A stretch of 16,883 nt of DNA from CAYNWK01 sp964400875 (lineage in GTDB: Bacteria > Chloroflexota > Anaerolineae > Anaerolineales > UBA4823): assembly GCA_964400875.1 (NCBI GenBank), contig CAYNWK010000096.1:1-16883 (forward strand). The letters are read 5' to 3'. The translations under genes and the position numbers were made by a program. Within the stretch, counting starts at the first letter, position 1, and every line of letters begins with the position of its first letter. Positions 1 through 8,723 of the stretch are shown here, one piece after another. Below the pieces are notes generated by a model. The model searched no databases. It had not been told where the DNA came from and was given only the letters and a program-made list of their open reading frames with translations.

Positions 1-19
1 ACCCTAACACGCCTGTTCA

Positions 20-48
20 TTGCCCAAAAGGCAGCCTCGTGCTATAGT
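20..48 (+). promoter_or_regulatory. sigma-70-like promoter upstream of the 204-3981 operon
   Basis: A -35-like TTGCCC (20-25) and a -10-like TATAGT (43-48) are separated by 17 bp, the ideal spacing. Transcription would start near 55 and give a leader of about 150 nt before the first gene. The leader shows no obvious terminator or riboswitch. The call rests on sequence match only. Confidence 0.45.
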
Positions 49-203
49 ATGTTCGCTTTTATGAGTTCAGGTAGTATTGCGTCCGATCCTCAGCTTACCT
101 AAACTCTTCGCGGTCAGGCCATGGCAAGGCGCAAACCTTGCAACCCCCAGCCAGCAGCAATATGCTGACTATGCGAGCGCACCTTTAACCAGGAGGCAGA
201 CCC

Positions 204-929
204 ATGGCGTTCAACCCCTCTCCCGAACCAGACCCGCTTGACGGCGCGACAGAACCCGTTGCAGTGAGCCAACGAATCCAATCCATTGATTACCAGCGCT
301 ACCTGTGGCAGGGCCGGGTCGGCCCGGCCTTCTGGACGGTAGCGAGCGCGATCTCCCTGACCGTCAACGTGATCCTGATCGTCATCCTGGTGCTGCTGGG
401 CCGGCAGATGTTCAGCCTGAAAGGCTTGCTCAACCAGCAGTTGCTCGGCGGTTTGTATTACAATTTCGTACGCATGGACCAGGCGCGCATCACCACGACC
501 ATCCAGGTGGAGGACACCATCCAGGTGAACGACAGCATTCCGGTCGTTTTCGACCTGCCTTTGAAACAGGATACCGAGGTCACCCTGACCGAGAGCACGC
601 CCATCGTCGGCGCGACCGTGTACCTCAACGGGCAGCCGGTCCCGCTGGACCTGGTCCTGCCGGCCGGCACCGGGCTGAATATCCGCCTGGATATGACCGT
701 ACCGGTGAACCAGACCGTGCCAGTCGTCCTGGACGTGCCAGTCAGTTTGAGCGTGCCGGTGGACATCCCGCTCAACCAGACCGATCTCCACGACCCGTTC
801 GTCGGCTTGCAGGAGGTCATCTCCCCCTACTACTGGCAAATCGCCAGGACCCCCGATTCGTGGAAGGATACGCCTTTGTGCGGCAGCCTGACCGGCTGGA
901 TGTGCGCTTGGCTGCTGGACACGAATTGA
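204..929 (+). CDS. one-pass membrane protein of unknown function with Val/Pro-rich repetitive outer domain
   Basis: I do not recognise this 241-aa protein. The start ATG is preceded by AGGAGG (191-196) at 7 nt. Residues 1-42 are polar and Pro-rich and probably cytoplasmic. Residues 43-66 form one strongly hydrophobic segment, so the remainder is probably outside. The outer part (about 90-200) alternates hydrophobic and polar residues and repeats short phrases of the type IPVVFDLPL, VPVVLDVPV, VPVDIPL, which suggests stacked beta strands. Two cysteines, C226 and C234, lie in a Trp-rich C-terminal tail and could form a disulfide. It is the first gene of a probable operon with the two M16 peptidases (34-nt gap), so a role in envelope protein handling is possible but not shown. 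No enzyme motif is visible. Confidence 0.8.
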   Translation: MAFNPSPEPDPLDGATEPVAVSQRIQSIDYQRYLWQGRVGPAFWTVASAISLTVNVILIVILVLLGRQMFSLKGLLNQQLLGGLYYNFVRMDQARITTTIQVEDTIQVNDSIPVVFDLPLKQDTEVTLTESTPIVGATVYLNGQPVPLDLVLPAGTGLNIRLDMTVPVNQTVPVVLDVPVSLSVPVDIPLNQTDLHDPFVGLQEVISPYYWQIARTPDSWKDTPLCGSLTGWMCAWLLDTN

Positions 930-963
930 AACAGCTTAGAAATTTCATCATCTAGAGGAGGCT

Positions 964-2256
964 ATGGTAAACGGCACCGAGATACACACACTTTCCAACG
1001 GCTTGCAGGTGATGCTCAAAGAGATCCACACTGCGCCGTTGATCAGCCACTGGGTATGGTACCGGGTGGGCTCGCGCAACGAGCGACCCGGCACCACGGG
1101 CGTCTCCCACTGGGTGGAACACATGCAGTTCAAAGGCACGCCTCAGTTCCCCGCCAGCGTGCTGGACAAGGCCATCTCCCGGGAGGGCGGCTACTGGAAC
1201 GCCTTCACCTTCCTGGATTGGACCACTTACTTCGAAACAATGCCCGCAGCCAAGATCGACCTGGCACTGCAGCTGGAGGTCGACCGCATGCTCAACAGCC
1301 TGTTCGACCCCGAGGAAGTCGATTCCGAGCGCACGGTGATCATCTCCGAGCGCCAGGGCAACGAGAACGAGCCGCTCTTCGTGCTGGGCGAGGAGGTGCA
1401 GGCGGCGGCTTTCCGGGTGCATCCCTACCACCACGAGATCATCGGGGACATGGCCGACCTGCGCACCATGCAGCGAGAGGACCTCTACAACCACTACCGA
1501 GCTTATTACGTGCCCAACAACGCCGTTCTGGCGATCGCCGGCGACTTCGAGGCGGGTGAGATGCTGGCCCGGGTCAAAGAGATGTTCGAACCGGTCCCCT
1601 CCGGAGAGGCGCCCCCCGCCCCGCAGCGCGCCGAGCCCGAGCAAAGCGGTGAGCGGCGTGTGACCGTCTCCGGGCCGGGAGAGACCACGTTCCTCCAGAT
1701 CGCTTACCGCTCACCGGCGGCTTCCGACCCGGATTTCTTTCCCTACCTGGTGGCGGATAGTTTGCTCACCGGGGCCAGCAGCCTGAACATGTTCGGTGGG
1801 GGCATCTCCAACAAGACTTCACGCCTGTACCAGGCACTGGTGGAAGCCGACCTGGCGGTCACCGTCTCCGGCGGTCTGATGGCGACCATCGACCCCTACC
1901 TGCACAACATCGTCATCACCTTGCACCCGCAAGCGACGACAGATCAGGCCATCGCCGTGCTGGAAGACGAGCTCAAACGGCTGCAAGATGCGCCCCCGCC
2001 CGCTGCGGAGCTCGAACGGGCCGTCAAACAAGCCCGGGCGCTGTTCGCCTACGGCAGCGAGAGCATCACCAATCAGGGTTTCTGGATGGGCTACGCCGAG
2101 ATGTTCGCCGATTACGGCTGGTTCACCGGCTACCTGGACCAGCTGGCTGCGGTTAACCCCGAGGACGTGCAGCGCATCGCTCAGACTTACCTGCTGCCGC
2201 ACAACCGGGTCCTGGGCGTCTACCATCCGGAAGAGGATGGGAGGCGGTCGGCATGA
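964..2256 (+). CDS. M16 family zinc metallopeptidase, catalytic subunit
   Basis: This 430-aa protein is an insulinase/mitochondrial-processing-peptidase type (M16B) protease. The inverted zinc motif HxxEH is H49-W-V-E52-H53, followed by FKGT as in the family. The third zinc ligand is probably E129, 76 residues after H53, which is the usual spacing. The two-domain layout (active domain about 1-220, inactive domain about 230-430) and the length are normal. A purine-rich AGAGGAGG (954-961) precedes the ATG with only 2 nt of spacing; the next in-frame ATG (codon 17) would remove the first beta strand, so 964 is preferred. There is no signal peptide, so it is cytoplasmic or exported by an unknown route. 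Its last 4 nt (ATGA) overlap the next gene, a partner M16 protein, so the two are probably translated in step and form a heterodimer. Confidence 0.95.
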   Translation: MVNGTEIHTLSNGLQVMLKEIHTAPLISHWVWYRVGSRNERPGTTGVSHWVEHMQFKGTPQFPASVLDKAISREGGYWNAFTFLDWTTYFETMPAAKIDLALQLEVDRMLNSLFDPEEVDSERTVIISERQGNENEPLFVLGEEVQAAAFRVHPYHHEIIGDMADLRTMQREDLYNHYRAYYVPNNAVLAIAGDFEAGEMLARVKEMFEPVPSGEAPPAPQRAEPEQSGERRVTVSGPGETTFLQIAYRSPAASDPDFFPYLVADSLLTGASSLNMFGGGISNKTSRLYQALVEADLAVTVSGGLMATIDPYLHNIVITLHPQATTDQAIAVLEDELKRLQDAPPPAAELERAVKQARALFAYGSESITNQGFWMGYAEMFADYGWFTGYLDQLAAVNPEDVQRIAQTYLLPHNRVLGVYHPEEDGRRSA

Positions 2257-3557
2257 ACCCACGCTACCGCAACCAAGAACTTGCTCCGGACAACCTGGGC
2301 TCGCTGCCCGGCGCTGACGACGTCACCCGCGCCGAGCTGCCCAACGGGATCGTCGTGCTGGCTCGCTCCAACTTCAACAGCATGTCGGCGGTGATCAGCG
2401 GTTACCTGCAAGCCGGCAGCCTGTTCGAGAGCGACGAGCTGCTCGGCCTGGCCGGTTACACCGCCTCGGCGCTGATGCGCGGCACTACCCAGCACAGCTT
2501 CGCCGAGATCTACGAGAGCCTGGAATCCATCGGCGCCAGCCTGGGTTTCAACGGAGGCACGCACACGACCAGTTTTGGCGGGCGCGCCCTGGCCGAGGAC
2601 CTGGACCTGCTGTTGGGAACCCTGGCCGAAACCATGCTCAACCCGGCCTTCCCGGAAGACCAGATGCAGCGGCTGAAAAACCAGCTGCTCACCGGCCTGG
2701 CGATCCGCGCCCAGGATACCCGCGAGATGGCCTCGCTGGCCTTCGACCAGATCGTTTACCACGGCCACCCCTACAGCCGACCTGAAGACGGCTACCCGGA
2801 GACCGTACAGCGCATCACGCCCGAGCACCTGGCCGAATTCCACCAGCGGCATTACGGGCCGCGCGGCATGGTGATCACCATCGTGGGGGCGATCGACCCG
2901 CAGCTGGCGGTCGAAAAAGTCAGCCGTGTGCTGGGTGATTGGAATAACCCTGACCAGCCCGAACCGCCGGAGCTGCCCGCGCCGGCCGAACTGGAAAGCC
3001 TGGCAGAGAGCGCCATCGACATTCCCGGTAAGTCCCAAGCCGATATCGTGCTGGGCGCCGCCGGTCCGCAGCGGCGCTCTCCGGACTACCTGGCGGCCGC
3101 GCTGGGCAACAACGTGCTGGGGCGCTTCGGCATGATGGGACGCATCGGCGACTCGGTGCGGGAAAAAGCCGGGCTGGCTTATTATGCGTCCAGCCACCTG
3201 AGCGGCGGCATCGGCCCCGGGCCGTGGTACGTTTCCGCCGGGGTCAATCCGGCCAACGTGGAACAGGCTATCAGCCTGATCCGCCAGGAGATCGCCCGCT
3301 TCGTTGAAGAGCCCGTAACCGCAGAGGAACTGTCCGACAGCCAGGCCAATTTCATCGGCAGCCTGCCGCTGTCGTTGGAATCCAACCACGGGGTCGCCTC
3401 GGCGCTGCTCAACCTGGAACGCTACCAGCTCGGTCTGGACTATTACCGTCGTTACCCGGATTTGATCCGCGCCGTCACCCGTGAACAGGTGCTGGAAACC
3501 GCCAGCCGCTACCTGCACCCGGACCGCCTGGGCGTCGCCGTTGCCGGGCCGCCCTGA
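2253..3557 (+). CDS. M16 family peptidase-like protein, non-catalytic partner subunit
   Basis: This 434-aa protein has the M16 fold but lacks the zinc site. Where the family has GLAHxxEHM it reads G65-L-A-G68-Y-T-A71-S72-A-L-M, so both histidines and the glutamate are replaced, and MRGT replaces FKGT. The later GPWYVSAGVNP stretch matches the Arg/Tyr substrate-binding region that non-catalytic M16 subunits keep. In bacterial and mitochondrial M16B pairs such a subunit binds substrate for the active partner. The start ATG overlaps the TGA of the active subunit (ATGA, 2253-2256), which fits a fixed-ratio heterodimer. Cleavage by this chain alone is unlikely. Confidence 0.93.
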   Translation: MNPRYRNQELAPDNLGSLPGADDVTRAELPNGIVVLARSNFNSMSAVISGYLQAGSLFESDELLGLAGYTASALMRGTTQHSFAEIYESLESIGASLGFNGGTHTTSFGGRALAEDLDLLLGTLAETMLNPAFPEDQMQRLKNQLLTGLAIRAQDTREMASLAFDQIVYHGHPYSRPEDGYPETVQRITPEHLAEFHQRHYGPRGMVITIVGAIDPQLAVEKVSRVLGDWNNPDQPEPPELPAPAELESLAESAIDIPGKSQADIVLGAAGPQRRSPDYLAAALGNNVLGRFGMMGRIGDSVREKAGLAYYASSHLSGGIGPGPWYVSAGVNPANVEQAISLIRQEIARFVEEPVTAEELSDSQANFIGSLPLSLESNHGVASALLNLERYQLGLDYYRRYPDLIRAVTREQVLETASRYLHPDRLGVAVAGPP

Positions 3558-3559
3558 TC

Positions 3560-3574
3560 CCGTCCTTCGGACGG
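3560..3574 (+). promoter_or_regulatory. short hairpin between the M16 partner gene and acpS
   Basis: CCGTCC (3560-3565) and GGACGG (3569-3574) form a perfect 6-bp stem with a TTC loop, starting 3 nt after the M16 stop codon. No T run follows, so it is not a standard terminator. It could limit ribosome run-through or protect mRNA ends; its function is unproven. Confidence 0.35.
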
Positions 3575-3591
3575 AAGTCGAACCAGCCAGG

Positions 3592-3981
3592 ATGCTCGCC
3601 ACCGGAATCGACCTGATCGAAATCTCACGCCTGGAGCGCGCCATTCAACGCCACGGAGACCGCTTCCTGCGGCGGGTTTTTACGCCTGCGGAGCTGGATG
3701 AGGTGGGCGGCAACCCAGCTTCCCTGGCGGCGCGCTTCGCCGCCAAAGAAGCCGTCGCCAAGGCGCTGGGCACCGGCATCGGGGCGGTCACCTGGCTGGA
3801 GATCGAGGTGCTGCGCGGCCCGGCCCGTGAGCCCAACCTGCACCTGATGGGCGCGGCGGCGCGGTTGGCGAGCGAGAACCGGCTGCACCAGTGGTCGCTT
3901 AGCCTGAGCCACACCCACACCCATGCCATCGCCATAGTGGTCGCCCTTCACGACGACGTTGGCGTGGCGGGGTGCATTTGA
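3592..3981 (+). CDS. acpS: holo-[acyl-carrier-protein] synthase
   Basis: AcpS transfers 4'-phosphopantetheine from CoA to the serine of apo-ACP, which activates it for fatty-acid synthesis in the cytoplasm. The 129-aa length is typical. Both signature motifs are present: GIDLIEISRLE near the N-terminus with magnesium ligand D7, and RFAAKEAVAKALGTGIG with E53 and K57. The C-terminal SLSHTHTHAIAIVVA matches the family's SISHxxxxAxA strand. The ATG at 3592 gives exactly the family's N-terminus; the frame is open further upstream, but that part overlaps the M16 gene. No good ribosome site is visible, so translation may depend on coupling to the upstream gene 34 nt away. Confidence 0.95.
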   Translation: MLATGIDLIEISRLERAIQRHGDRFLRRVFTPAELDEVGGNPASLAARFAAKEAVAKALGTGIGAVTWLEIEVLRGPAREPNLHLMGAAARLASENRLHQWSLSLSHTHTHAIAIVVALHDDVGVAGCI

Positions 3982-4004
3982 CCATCTAAGAAGCAAAACC
4001 TTTC

Positions 4005-4024
4005 TATAATCTGTCCTAAGGAGG
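4005..4024 (+). promoter_or_regulatory. perfect -10 box and ribosome site of the penicillin acylase gene
   Basis: TATAAT (4005-4010) is a consensus -10 element. The only -35-like hexamer, TTGACC (3978-3983), overlaps the acpS stop codon and is 21 bp away, longer than ideal. AAGGAGG (4018-4024) is a strong ribosome site 8 nt before the ATG at 4033. Transcription from this -10 would start at about 4017, leaving a leader of only about 16 nt. Confidence 0.45.
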
Positions 4025-4032
4025 AAGCTGCA

Positions 4033-6546
4033 ATGTCCCGCTTTCTGCGCCGCGTGCTCGCCGGGCTGCTGGCCCTGATCCTGCTGTTGTTGCTCGCCCT
4101 CGCCGTGCTGATACCCGTCACCGTGCGCCGCTCCTTCCCCCAGGTAGACGGCGAACTGCGCCTATCCGGCCTCCAGGCCCCGGTAGATGTGTACCGCGAC
4201 GCGGATGGCATCCCCCAAATTTACGCCCAAAACGTACACGACCTGTTCTTCGCCCAGGGCTTCGTGCACGCCCAGGACCGCTTCTGGCAGATGGATTTCA
4301 ACCGCCACCTCGGGTCTGGCCGCCTGGCGGAGATGTTCGGCGAGCAGCCTCTGGGCACGGACAAATTCTTGCGCACCCTGGGCTGGGAGCGCGTGGCGCG
4401 CGCGGAAATCGAGCAGATGGACCCGGAGAACTTAGCTATCATGCAGGCTTATGCCGAGGGGGTCAACGCCTACCTGGAGGGCCGGTCAGCCGGCAGCCTC
4501 AGCCTGGAACATACCGTCCTGGGGCTGATCGCCACCGGCTACCAGGTGGAACCGTGGGAACCGGTGAACAGCCTGACCTGGGCCAAAGCGATGGCCTGGA
4601 ACCTGGGCGGCAACATGGATGGAGAAATTCAGCGCGCCATCCTGCTGAAGACGCTCAGCCCGGAGCAGCTGGCGCAGATCATCCCGTCTTACCCAGAAGA
4701 CCGTCCCGTGATCGTGCCAGACTTCCAGATCCCGGTAGAAACGGGAAGGATACCTCAAGCCAGCTCGGCCGGAGCCTACCAGTTGGCTGCGCCGCTATTC
4801 GCCGACGTGCAGGCGCAGGCCGCCGCCCTGGACGCGCTGCTGGGCCCTTCGGACGCAAGCGTCGGTTCCAACAACTGGGTGATCGCCGGAGACCGGACCG
4901 CCAGCGGGCAACCCTTGCTGGCCAACGACCCCCACCTAGGCGAGCAGATCCCTTCGATCTGGTACGAAGTAGGCCTGCACTGCGAGCCGGCCGGCCCGGA
5001 TTGCCCCTACCAGGTGAGCGGCTTTTCGTTTGCCGGCGTTCCTGGCGTGGTCGTCGGTCACAACGAGCGCATCGCCTGGGGGGTCACCAACACCGGCCCC
5101 GACGTCGAAGACCTGTACCTCGAGAAGATCAACCCGGAGAACCCGAACCAGTACGAATTCGAAGGGCAGTGGGTAGATATGGACCTGGTGCAGGAGACCC
5201 TCCAGGTCAACGGGGGCGATCCGGTGGATCTGACCGTGCGCTACACGCGCCACGGCCCAATCATCTCTGAGACATACGGAGACCTGGAAGATTTCAGCGC
5301 GAAGACAGGCATTGAGGTGCCAGAGAACTACGCCATCGCGCTGCAGTGGACGGCGCTGCAGCCCTCTTTCGTCTTCAGGGCGATTTTAGGATTCGATCGC
5401 GCCCAGAACTGGGAAGAGTTCCGCCAGTCTGCCCGGGATTTCGCCGTCCCGGCCCAAAACCTGGTCTACGCCGACGTTGACGGCAATATCGGCTACCAGA
5501 TGCCCGGCTGGATCCCGATTCGCTCGCAGGGCGACGGCACCCTGCCCGCGCCTGGCTGGACTGGGGAATACGAATGGGAAGGCTTCATCCCCTTCGAAGA
5601 GCTGCCCTACACCTTCAACCCGGAGTCGGGCTACGTGGTCACCGCCAACAACAGTGTTGTAGGGCCGGACTACCCCTACCAGATCGCCGACGTCTTTGCC
5701 TACGGCTACCGGGCCGACCGCCTCGTGTCGCTGATCGAGAACGCGCCCGGGCCGATCACGATCGAGTACATCCAGCGGATGCAGGCGGACAATAAGAACC
5801 TGAACGCCGAAAACCTGGTGCCCTTGCTCCAGCAGGTCCCCTTGGGCGAGGAGCGGGAGCGGCAGGCGCTGGCCCTGTTCGACGGCTGGGATTACCAGCA
5901 AGGCGTGGATTCGGCGCCCGCTGCGCTCTTTGAGGTCTTCTGGAAGCACCTGTTGGCGGCGACTTTCTGGGACGACCTGCCGGAGGGTTACCGGCCCGAC
6001 GGCGGCGACCGCTGGTACACGGTCGTGGGCCAGCTGGTCGATCAGCCGGACAGCCCCTGGTGGGACAACCGGACCACCACCGCGATCGAGAACCGCCAGG
6101 CGATCTTTTCCGAGGCCTTCGCCGCGGCCGTGGAGGAATTAAACTCCTCCCAAGGAAGCAACCCCTCCCGCTGGAACTGGGGCGACCTGCACACGCTGGT
6201 CTTCCACAATGAATCCCTGGGGGATTCGCCGGTTGGCTTCCTGTTCAACCGCGGGCCCTTCCGCGTCTCTGGGGGCTCCGACCTGGTCAACGCCACGCGT
6301 TGGAACGCCTCCGAAACGGAGGATACGTACATGGTTCGCACGCTGCCGTCTATGCGCATGATCGTGGACCTGAGCAACCTGGAAAATTCCCTCGCCATAC
6401 ACACCACCGGCCAATCGGGACACCCGTACCACCCTCATTACATCGATATGGCCGACCGCTGGCGGAACTTCGAGTACCATCCACTGTACTGGGGGCGCGT
6501 CCAGATCGAAGCGGCTGCCGCCGATCACCTGCGCCTGACGCCTTGA
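4033..6546 (+). CDS. penicillin acylase family Ntn-hydrolase (S45), membrane-anchored or exported
   Basis: This 837-aa precursor belongs to the penicillin/acyl-homoserine-lactone/cephalosporin acylase family, which hydrolyses amide bonds after self-cleavage. An N-terminal hydrophobic segment (about 8-30) acts as signal or anchor. The alpha chain carries DADGIPQIYA and GFVHAQDRFWQMD with FNRHLGSGRLAE, all typical. The autocatalytic site is G278/S279 in VGSNNW; S279 would become the N-terminal nucleophile of the beta chain. N539 in VTANNS is a good candidate for the oxyanion asparagine, about 260 residues into the beta chain. ANDPHL and the GVPGVVVGHNERIAWGVTN block are also family hallmarks. 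Length and order are normal. The natural substrate cannot be read from sequence; amides, beta-lactams and N-acyl homoserine lactones all occur in the family. Confidence 0.95.
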   Translation: MSRFLRRVLAGLLALILLLLLALAVLIPVTVRRSFPQVDGELRLSGLQAPVDVYRDADGIPQIYAQNVHDLFFAQGFVHAQDRFWQMDFNRHLGSGRLAEMFGEQPLGTDKFLRTLGWERVARAEIEQMDPENLAIMQAYAEGVNAYLEGRSAGSLSLEHTVLGLIATGYQVEPWEPVNSLTWAKAMAWNLGGNMDGEIQRAILLKTLSPEQLAQIIPSYPEDRPVIVPDFQIPVETGRIPQASSAGAYQLAAPLFADVQAQAAALDALLGPSDASVGSNNWVIAGDRTASGQPLLANDPHLGEQIPSIWYEVGLHCEPAGPDCPYQVSGFSFAGVPGVVVGHNERIAWGVTNTGPDVEDLYLEKINPENPNQYEFEGQWVDMDLVQETLQVNGGDPVDLTVRYTRHGPIISETYGDLEDFSAKTGIEVPENYAIALQWTALQPSFVFRAILGFDRAQNWEEFRQSARDFAVPAQNLVYADVDGNIGYQMPGWIPIRSQGDGTLPAPGWTGEYEWEGFIPFEELPYTFNPESGYVVTANNSVVGPDYPYQIADVFAYGYRADRLVSLIENAPGPITIEYIQRMQADNKNLNAENLVPLLQQVPLGEERERQALALFDGWDYQQGVDSAPAALFEVFWKHLLAATFWDDLPEGYRPDGGDRWYTVVGQLVDQPDSPWWDNRTTTAIENRQAIFSEAFAAAVEELNSSQGSNPSRWNWGDLHTLVFHNESLGDSPVGFLFNRGPFRVSGGSDLVNATRWNASETEDTYMVRTLPSMRMIVDLSNLENSLAIHTTGQSGHPYHPHYIDMADRWRNFEYHPLYWGRVQIEAAAADHLRLTP

Positions 6547-6590
6547 GCAAACGGCGGCGTCGATTAATCTCGCCGTGATTGTTAAAACAA

Positions 6591-6638
6591 AATTGGCGAG
6601 GGTGGGCCGTTAGCCCACCCTCGCCAATTGTTTTTTTT
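6591..6638. terminator. strong bidirectional intrinsic terminator
   Basis: AATTGGCGAGGGTGGGC (6591-6607) pairs perfectly over 17 bp with 6613-6629 around a CGTTA loop. Eight T residues follow on the plus strand (6631-6638). Read on the minus strand, the stem is followed by T-rich TTGTTTTAAC. It lies between two converging genes (penicillin acylase and the DedA protein) and can stop transcription from both sides. Confidence 0.93.
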
Positions 6639-6647
6639 AAGGGAATC

Positions 6648-7301
6648 TCAGGCCTCTAACTTGCGCGCCGCCCGCGCCCGCTCCCTGAAAAACTCGATCA
6701 CCCCCGGCAGCACCGAAATCAGGATGATCATCAAGATCACCAGCGTGAAGTTGTTCTGTACGGCCGGAAGGTTGCCGAAGAAATACCCCCCAAAGGTAAA
6801 CAGGCTCACCCACACGATGCCCCCCACCACGTTGTAGGCAATGAAATGACTGTAAGACATAGCCCCGACCCCCGCCACGAAGGGGGCGAAGGTGCGGATG
6901 ATGGGGATAAAGCGCGCCAGGATGATGGTCTTGCCGCCGTGCTTCTCGTAGAACTCGTGGGTGCGCTCCAGATATTCTTTCTTAAGGAAGCGGATGTTGC
7001 CGCTGAAAGCGCGCGGGCCGATAAAATGCCCGACCCAGTAATTAACCGTATCGCCGAGGATCGCCGCAATGCCCAGCAAAGCCACTGCCCACCAGACGTT
7101 GAGCGCGCCCAGCCCGGCGAAGGTGCCGGCTGCAAAGAGCAGTGAATCTCCCGGCAAGAAAGGAGTCACCACCAGGCCGGTCTCCATGAAGATGATGGCG
7201 AATAGGATCAAATACGTCCAGGTGCCGTACGTCTGGATGATGACGCTCATATGTTCATCCAGGTGCAAGATGAAATCGATAAAAAATGTGATCAGATCCA
7301 T
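6648..7301 (-). CDS. DedA family integral membrane protein (VTT/SNARE-associated domain)
   Basis: This 217-aa polytopic protein belongs to the DedA family, which includes bacterial flippases of undecaprenyl phosphate and phospholipids and transporters tied to the proton motive force. Four charged residues known to be needed in E. coli DedA proteins are at almost the same positions: E40 and D52 in FMETGLVVTPFLPGDSLLF, and R130 and R136 in ARFIPIIRT. The GDTVNYWVG motif is also present. Several hydrophobic segments follow the expected re-entrant topology, ending in an Arg-rich cytoplasmic tail. The start ATG has a weak AGGAA ribosome site 9 nt upstream. Substrate cannot be told from the sequence; undecaprenyl phosphate is a reasonable guess only. 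Confidence 0.93.
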   Translation of the reverse strand: MDLITFFIDFILHLDEHMSVIIQTYGTWTYLILFAIIFMETGLVVTPFLPGDSLLFAAGTFAGLGALNVWWAVALLGIAAILGDTVNYWVGHFIGPRAFSGNIRFLKKEYLERTHEFYEKHGGKTIILARFIPIIRTFAPFVAGVGAMSYSHFIAYNVVGGIVWVSLFTFGGYFFGNLPAVQNNFTLVILMIILISVLPGVIEFFRERARAARKLEA

Positions 7302-7364
7302 ACTGCGGAATTCCTATCTCTGAGAAAGATTACCTTCACCGGTAAACCCGCGCCGGTCACACCC

Positions 7365-7393
7365 CGCGGCCATTAAAAGGCCGCGAGATTATA
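7365..7393 (-). promoter_or_regulatory. -10 box and adjacent 7-bp hairpin upstream of the DedA gene
   Basis: On the minus strand a perfect TATAAT (7393-7388) lies about 87 nt before the DedA start. No good -35 box is visible at 16-18 bp. Directly after it, CGCGGCC (7385-7379) and GGCCGCG (7371-7365) form a 7-bp GC stem with a 7-nt AT-rich loop. The hairpin would sit at the very 5' end of the DedA mRNA, or just after the PrsW stop codon. No T run follows, so it is either a 5'-stabilising stem or a weak terminator. Confidence 0.45.
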
Positions 7394-7408
7394 GCAGGCT
7401 TTGGTGAA

Positions 7409-8686
7409 TTAAGTTACGTGCAGCTCCCCTTCAGACGCCTTCCTAAAGGAACTGTTAGCCCATAACAAGGTGATAAAGGTCGTCAGGGCCAGGGCGAATA
7501 GGGCATATGGGGTGATCGCAGCAACACGGAAAACGAAGGAAGTCCCGGCCGCATCCGCCGGGGCGAGCTCGGCGCCGACGGAGAGCAGCGTCAGGCCGTT
7601 CCACAACCCGTGGATGGTCACAGCGGTAAGGTAAGCCACGCCCAGGCGCAGGTAGCGGCGCTCCCGCCAGGCCAGGGCCAGGGCCCAACCGGTCAGACCG
7701 GCGGTGAAGATGTGCATCACGGCAGTGCCGATGCGGATCAGCACCACCCAGGCCCAATCCTGGGCATTGCTGCTGAAAGCCAGGTTTTCGAACAAGGCGT
7801 AGCCTGCGCCGCTCAACAGGCCGGCCGAAAAGCCGTCCCGGGGGGAGATCTGCCGCCCAACGAGCAGCCAGACCCCGATGGGTTTGAACAGCTCTTCGAT
7901 CAAAGGCACCAGCACCGCGCCGAAGACCAGGGCCAGATAAGCAACAACGGGCCGCATCAGGAAGGGTGAGAGCAAGCGCTGGACTGCCTCCGGGGACGGC
8001 GCGCCGAAGCTCAACCTCTGCGCCAGATTCACCAGATCGCTGCTCAACTGCGGATTGCTCGCCAAATACAGGCCGCCGATCACCAGGTAAAGCAGCAAGA
8101 CCGCCAGTTCGGCGATCAGGATCAAAACCGGTCCAAGCACCAGCCCGCTGGCCAAAACGCCCCAGGTGCGCTGGGCCTCAGCGGTGGGCAGTCCTCGCCG
8201 GCCCAGGTAGTACAGCCACCATACGGGTATCGCCACGGCCACCAGGTGCAGCGGCGGGAGCAGCAGCCAGGCCAGGCTCTGATTTTGACTGACCCAATAG
8301 CCTGCCAGGAGCGCCAGCGGGGCTATCAGGATCAACCAGCCGGGATGCTGCAGTTGGAAACGGGCGATCCAGCGAGGCCCGATTTCTCCACGTCCGAATA
8401 AGTCCAACAGGGCGAGACCACCCGAAGGGATCAGCAGTACCCCGCTGAAAAATAAACCGGCAGCCAGCAAGAACATCGGTGTGGCGCTCTCCACCGGCAT
8501 GGCCTGGTCAAAACGCCAGGTCAACGCCAGGACGAAAGTGCCCACGGCAGAGCTCCACAGCATGACCAGGCCTAGAGCGCTCAAGGCAAACTGCACGGCC
8601 GAAGACCAATTCATGCGCTGGCGCTCCGGGGCAGGCCCCGGCTGGTTACCTTCCGGCGTGGGAAAATCGTAAATGGTGTCTGTCAC
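7409..8686 (-). CDS. PrsW family intramembrane protease
   Basis: This 425-aa multipass membrane protein carries the PrsW signatures. These are E264-E265-x-x-K268 (IEELFKP), F299-E300-N301 (ALFENLAF), H325 in MHIFTAGLTG and H359 in HGLWNGL. Bacillus PrsW cleaves an anti-sigma factor; others are CAAX-like proteases. Residues 1-25 are a polar cytoplasmic tail, followed by about eight or nine hydrophobic segments. I chose GTG 8686 because a GGAG ribosome site lies 7 nt upstream and the longer frame would run into the upstream gene with an Arg-rich, non-family extension. It lies 37 nt after the DsbA-cyclophilin gene and is probably cotranscribed with it. The target protein is unknown. Confidence 0.88.
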   Translation of the reverse strand: MTDTIYDFPTPEGNQPGPAPERQRMNWSSAVQFALSALGLVMLWSSAVGTFVLALTWRFDQAMPVESATPMFLLAAGLFFSGVLLIPSGGLALLDLFGRGEIGPRWIARFQLQHPGWLILIAPLALLAGYWVSQNQSLAWLLLPPLHLVAVAIPVWWLYYLGRRGLPTAEAQRTWGVLASGLVLGPVLILIAELAVLLLYLVIGGLYLASNPQLSSDLVNLAQRLSFGAPSPEAVQRLLSPFLMRPVVAYLALVFGAVLVPLIEELFKPIGVWLLVGRQISPRDGFSAGLLSGAGYALFENLAFSSNAQDWAWVVLIRIGTAVMHIFTAGLTGWALALAWRERRYLRLGVAYLTAVTIHGLWNGLTLLSVGAELAPADAAGTSFVFRVAAITPYALFALALTTFITLLWANSSFRKASEGELHVT

Positions 8687-8723
8687 GGGGGTTCTCCGTC
8701 GAGGTGGGGCGCTGGCTTGCCGG

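Noticed and set aside
114..839. Long minus-strand frame opposite the first gene
   Set aside because: It is a GC-driven shadow, rich in His, Gln and Arg, opposite a gene with a good ribosome site and a membrane segment. Similar shadows under other genes were dropped too.
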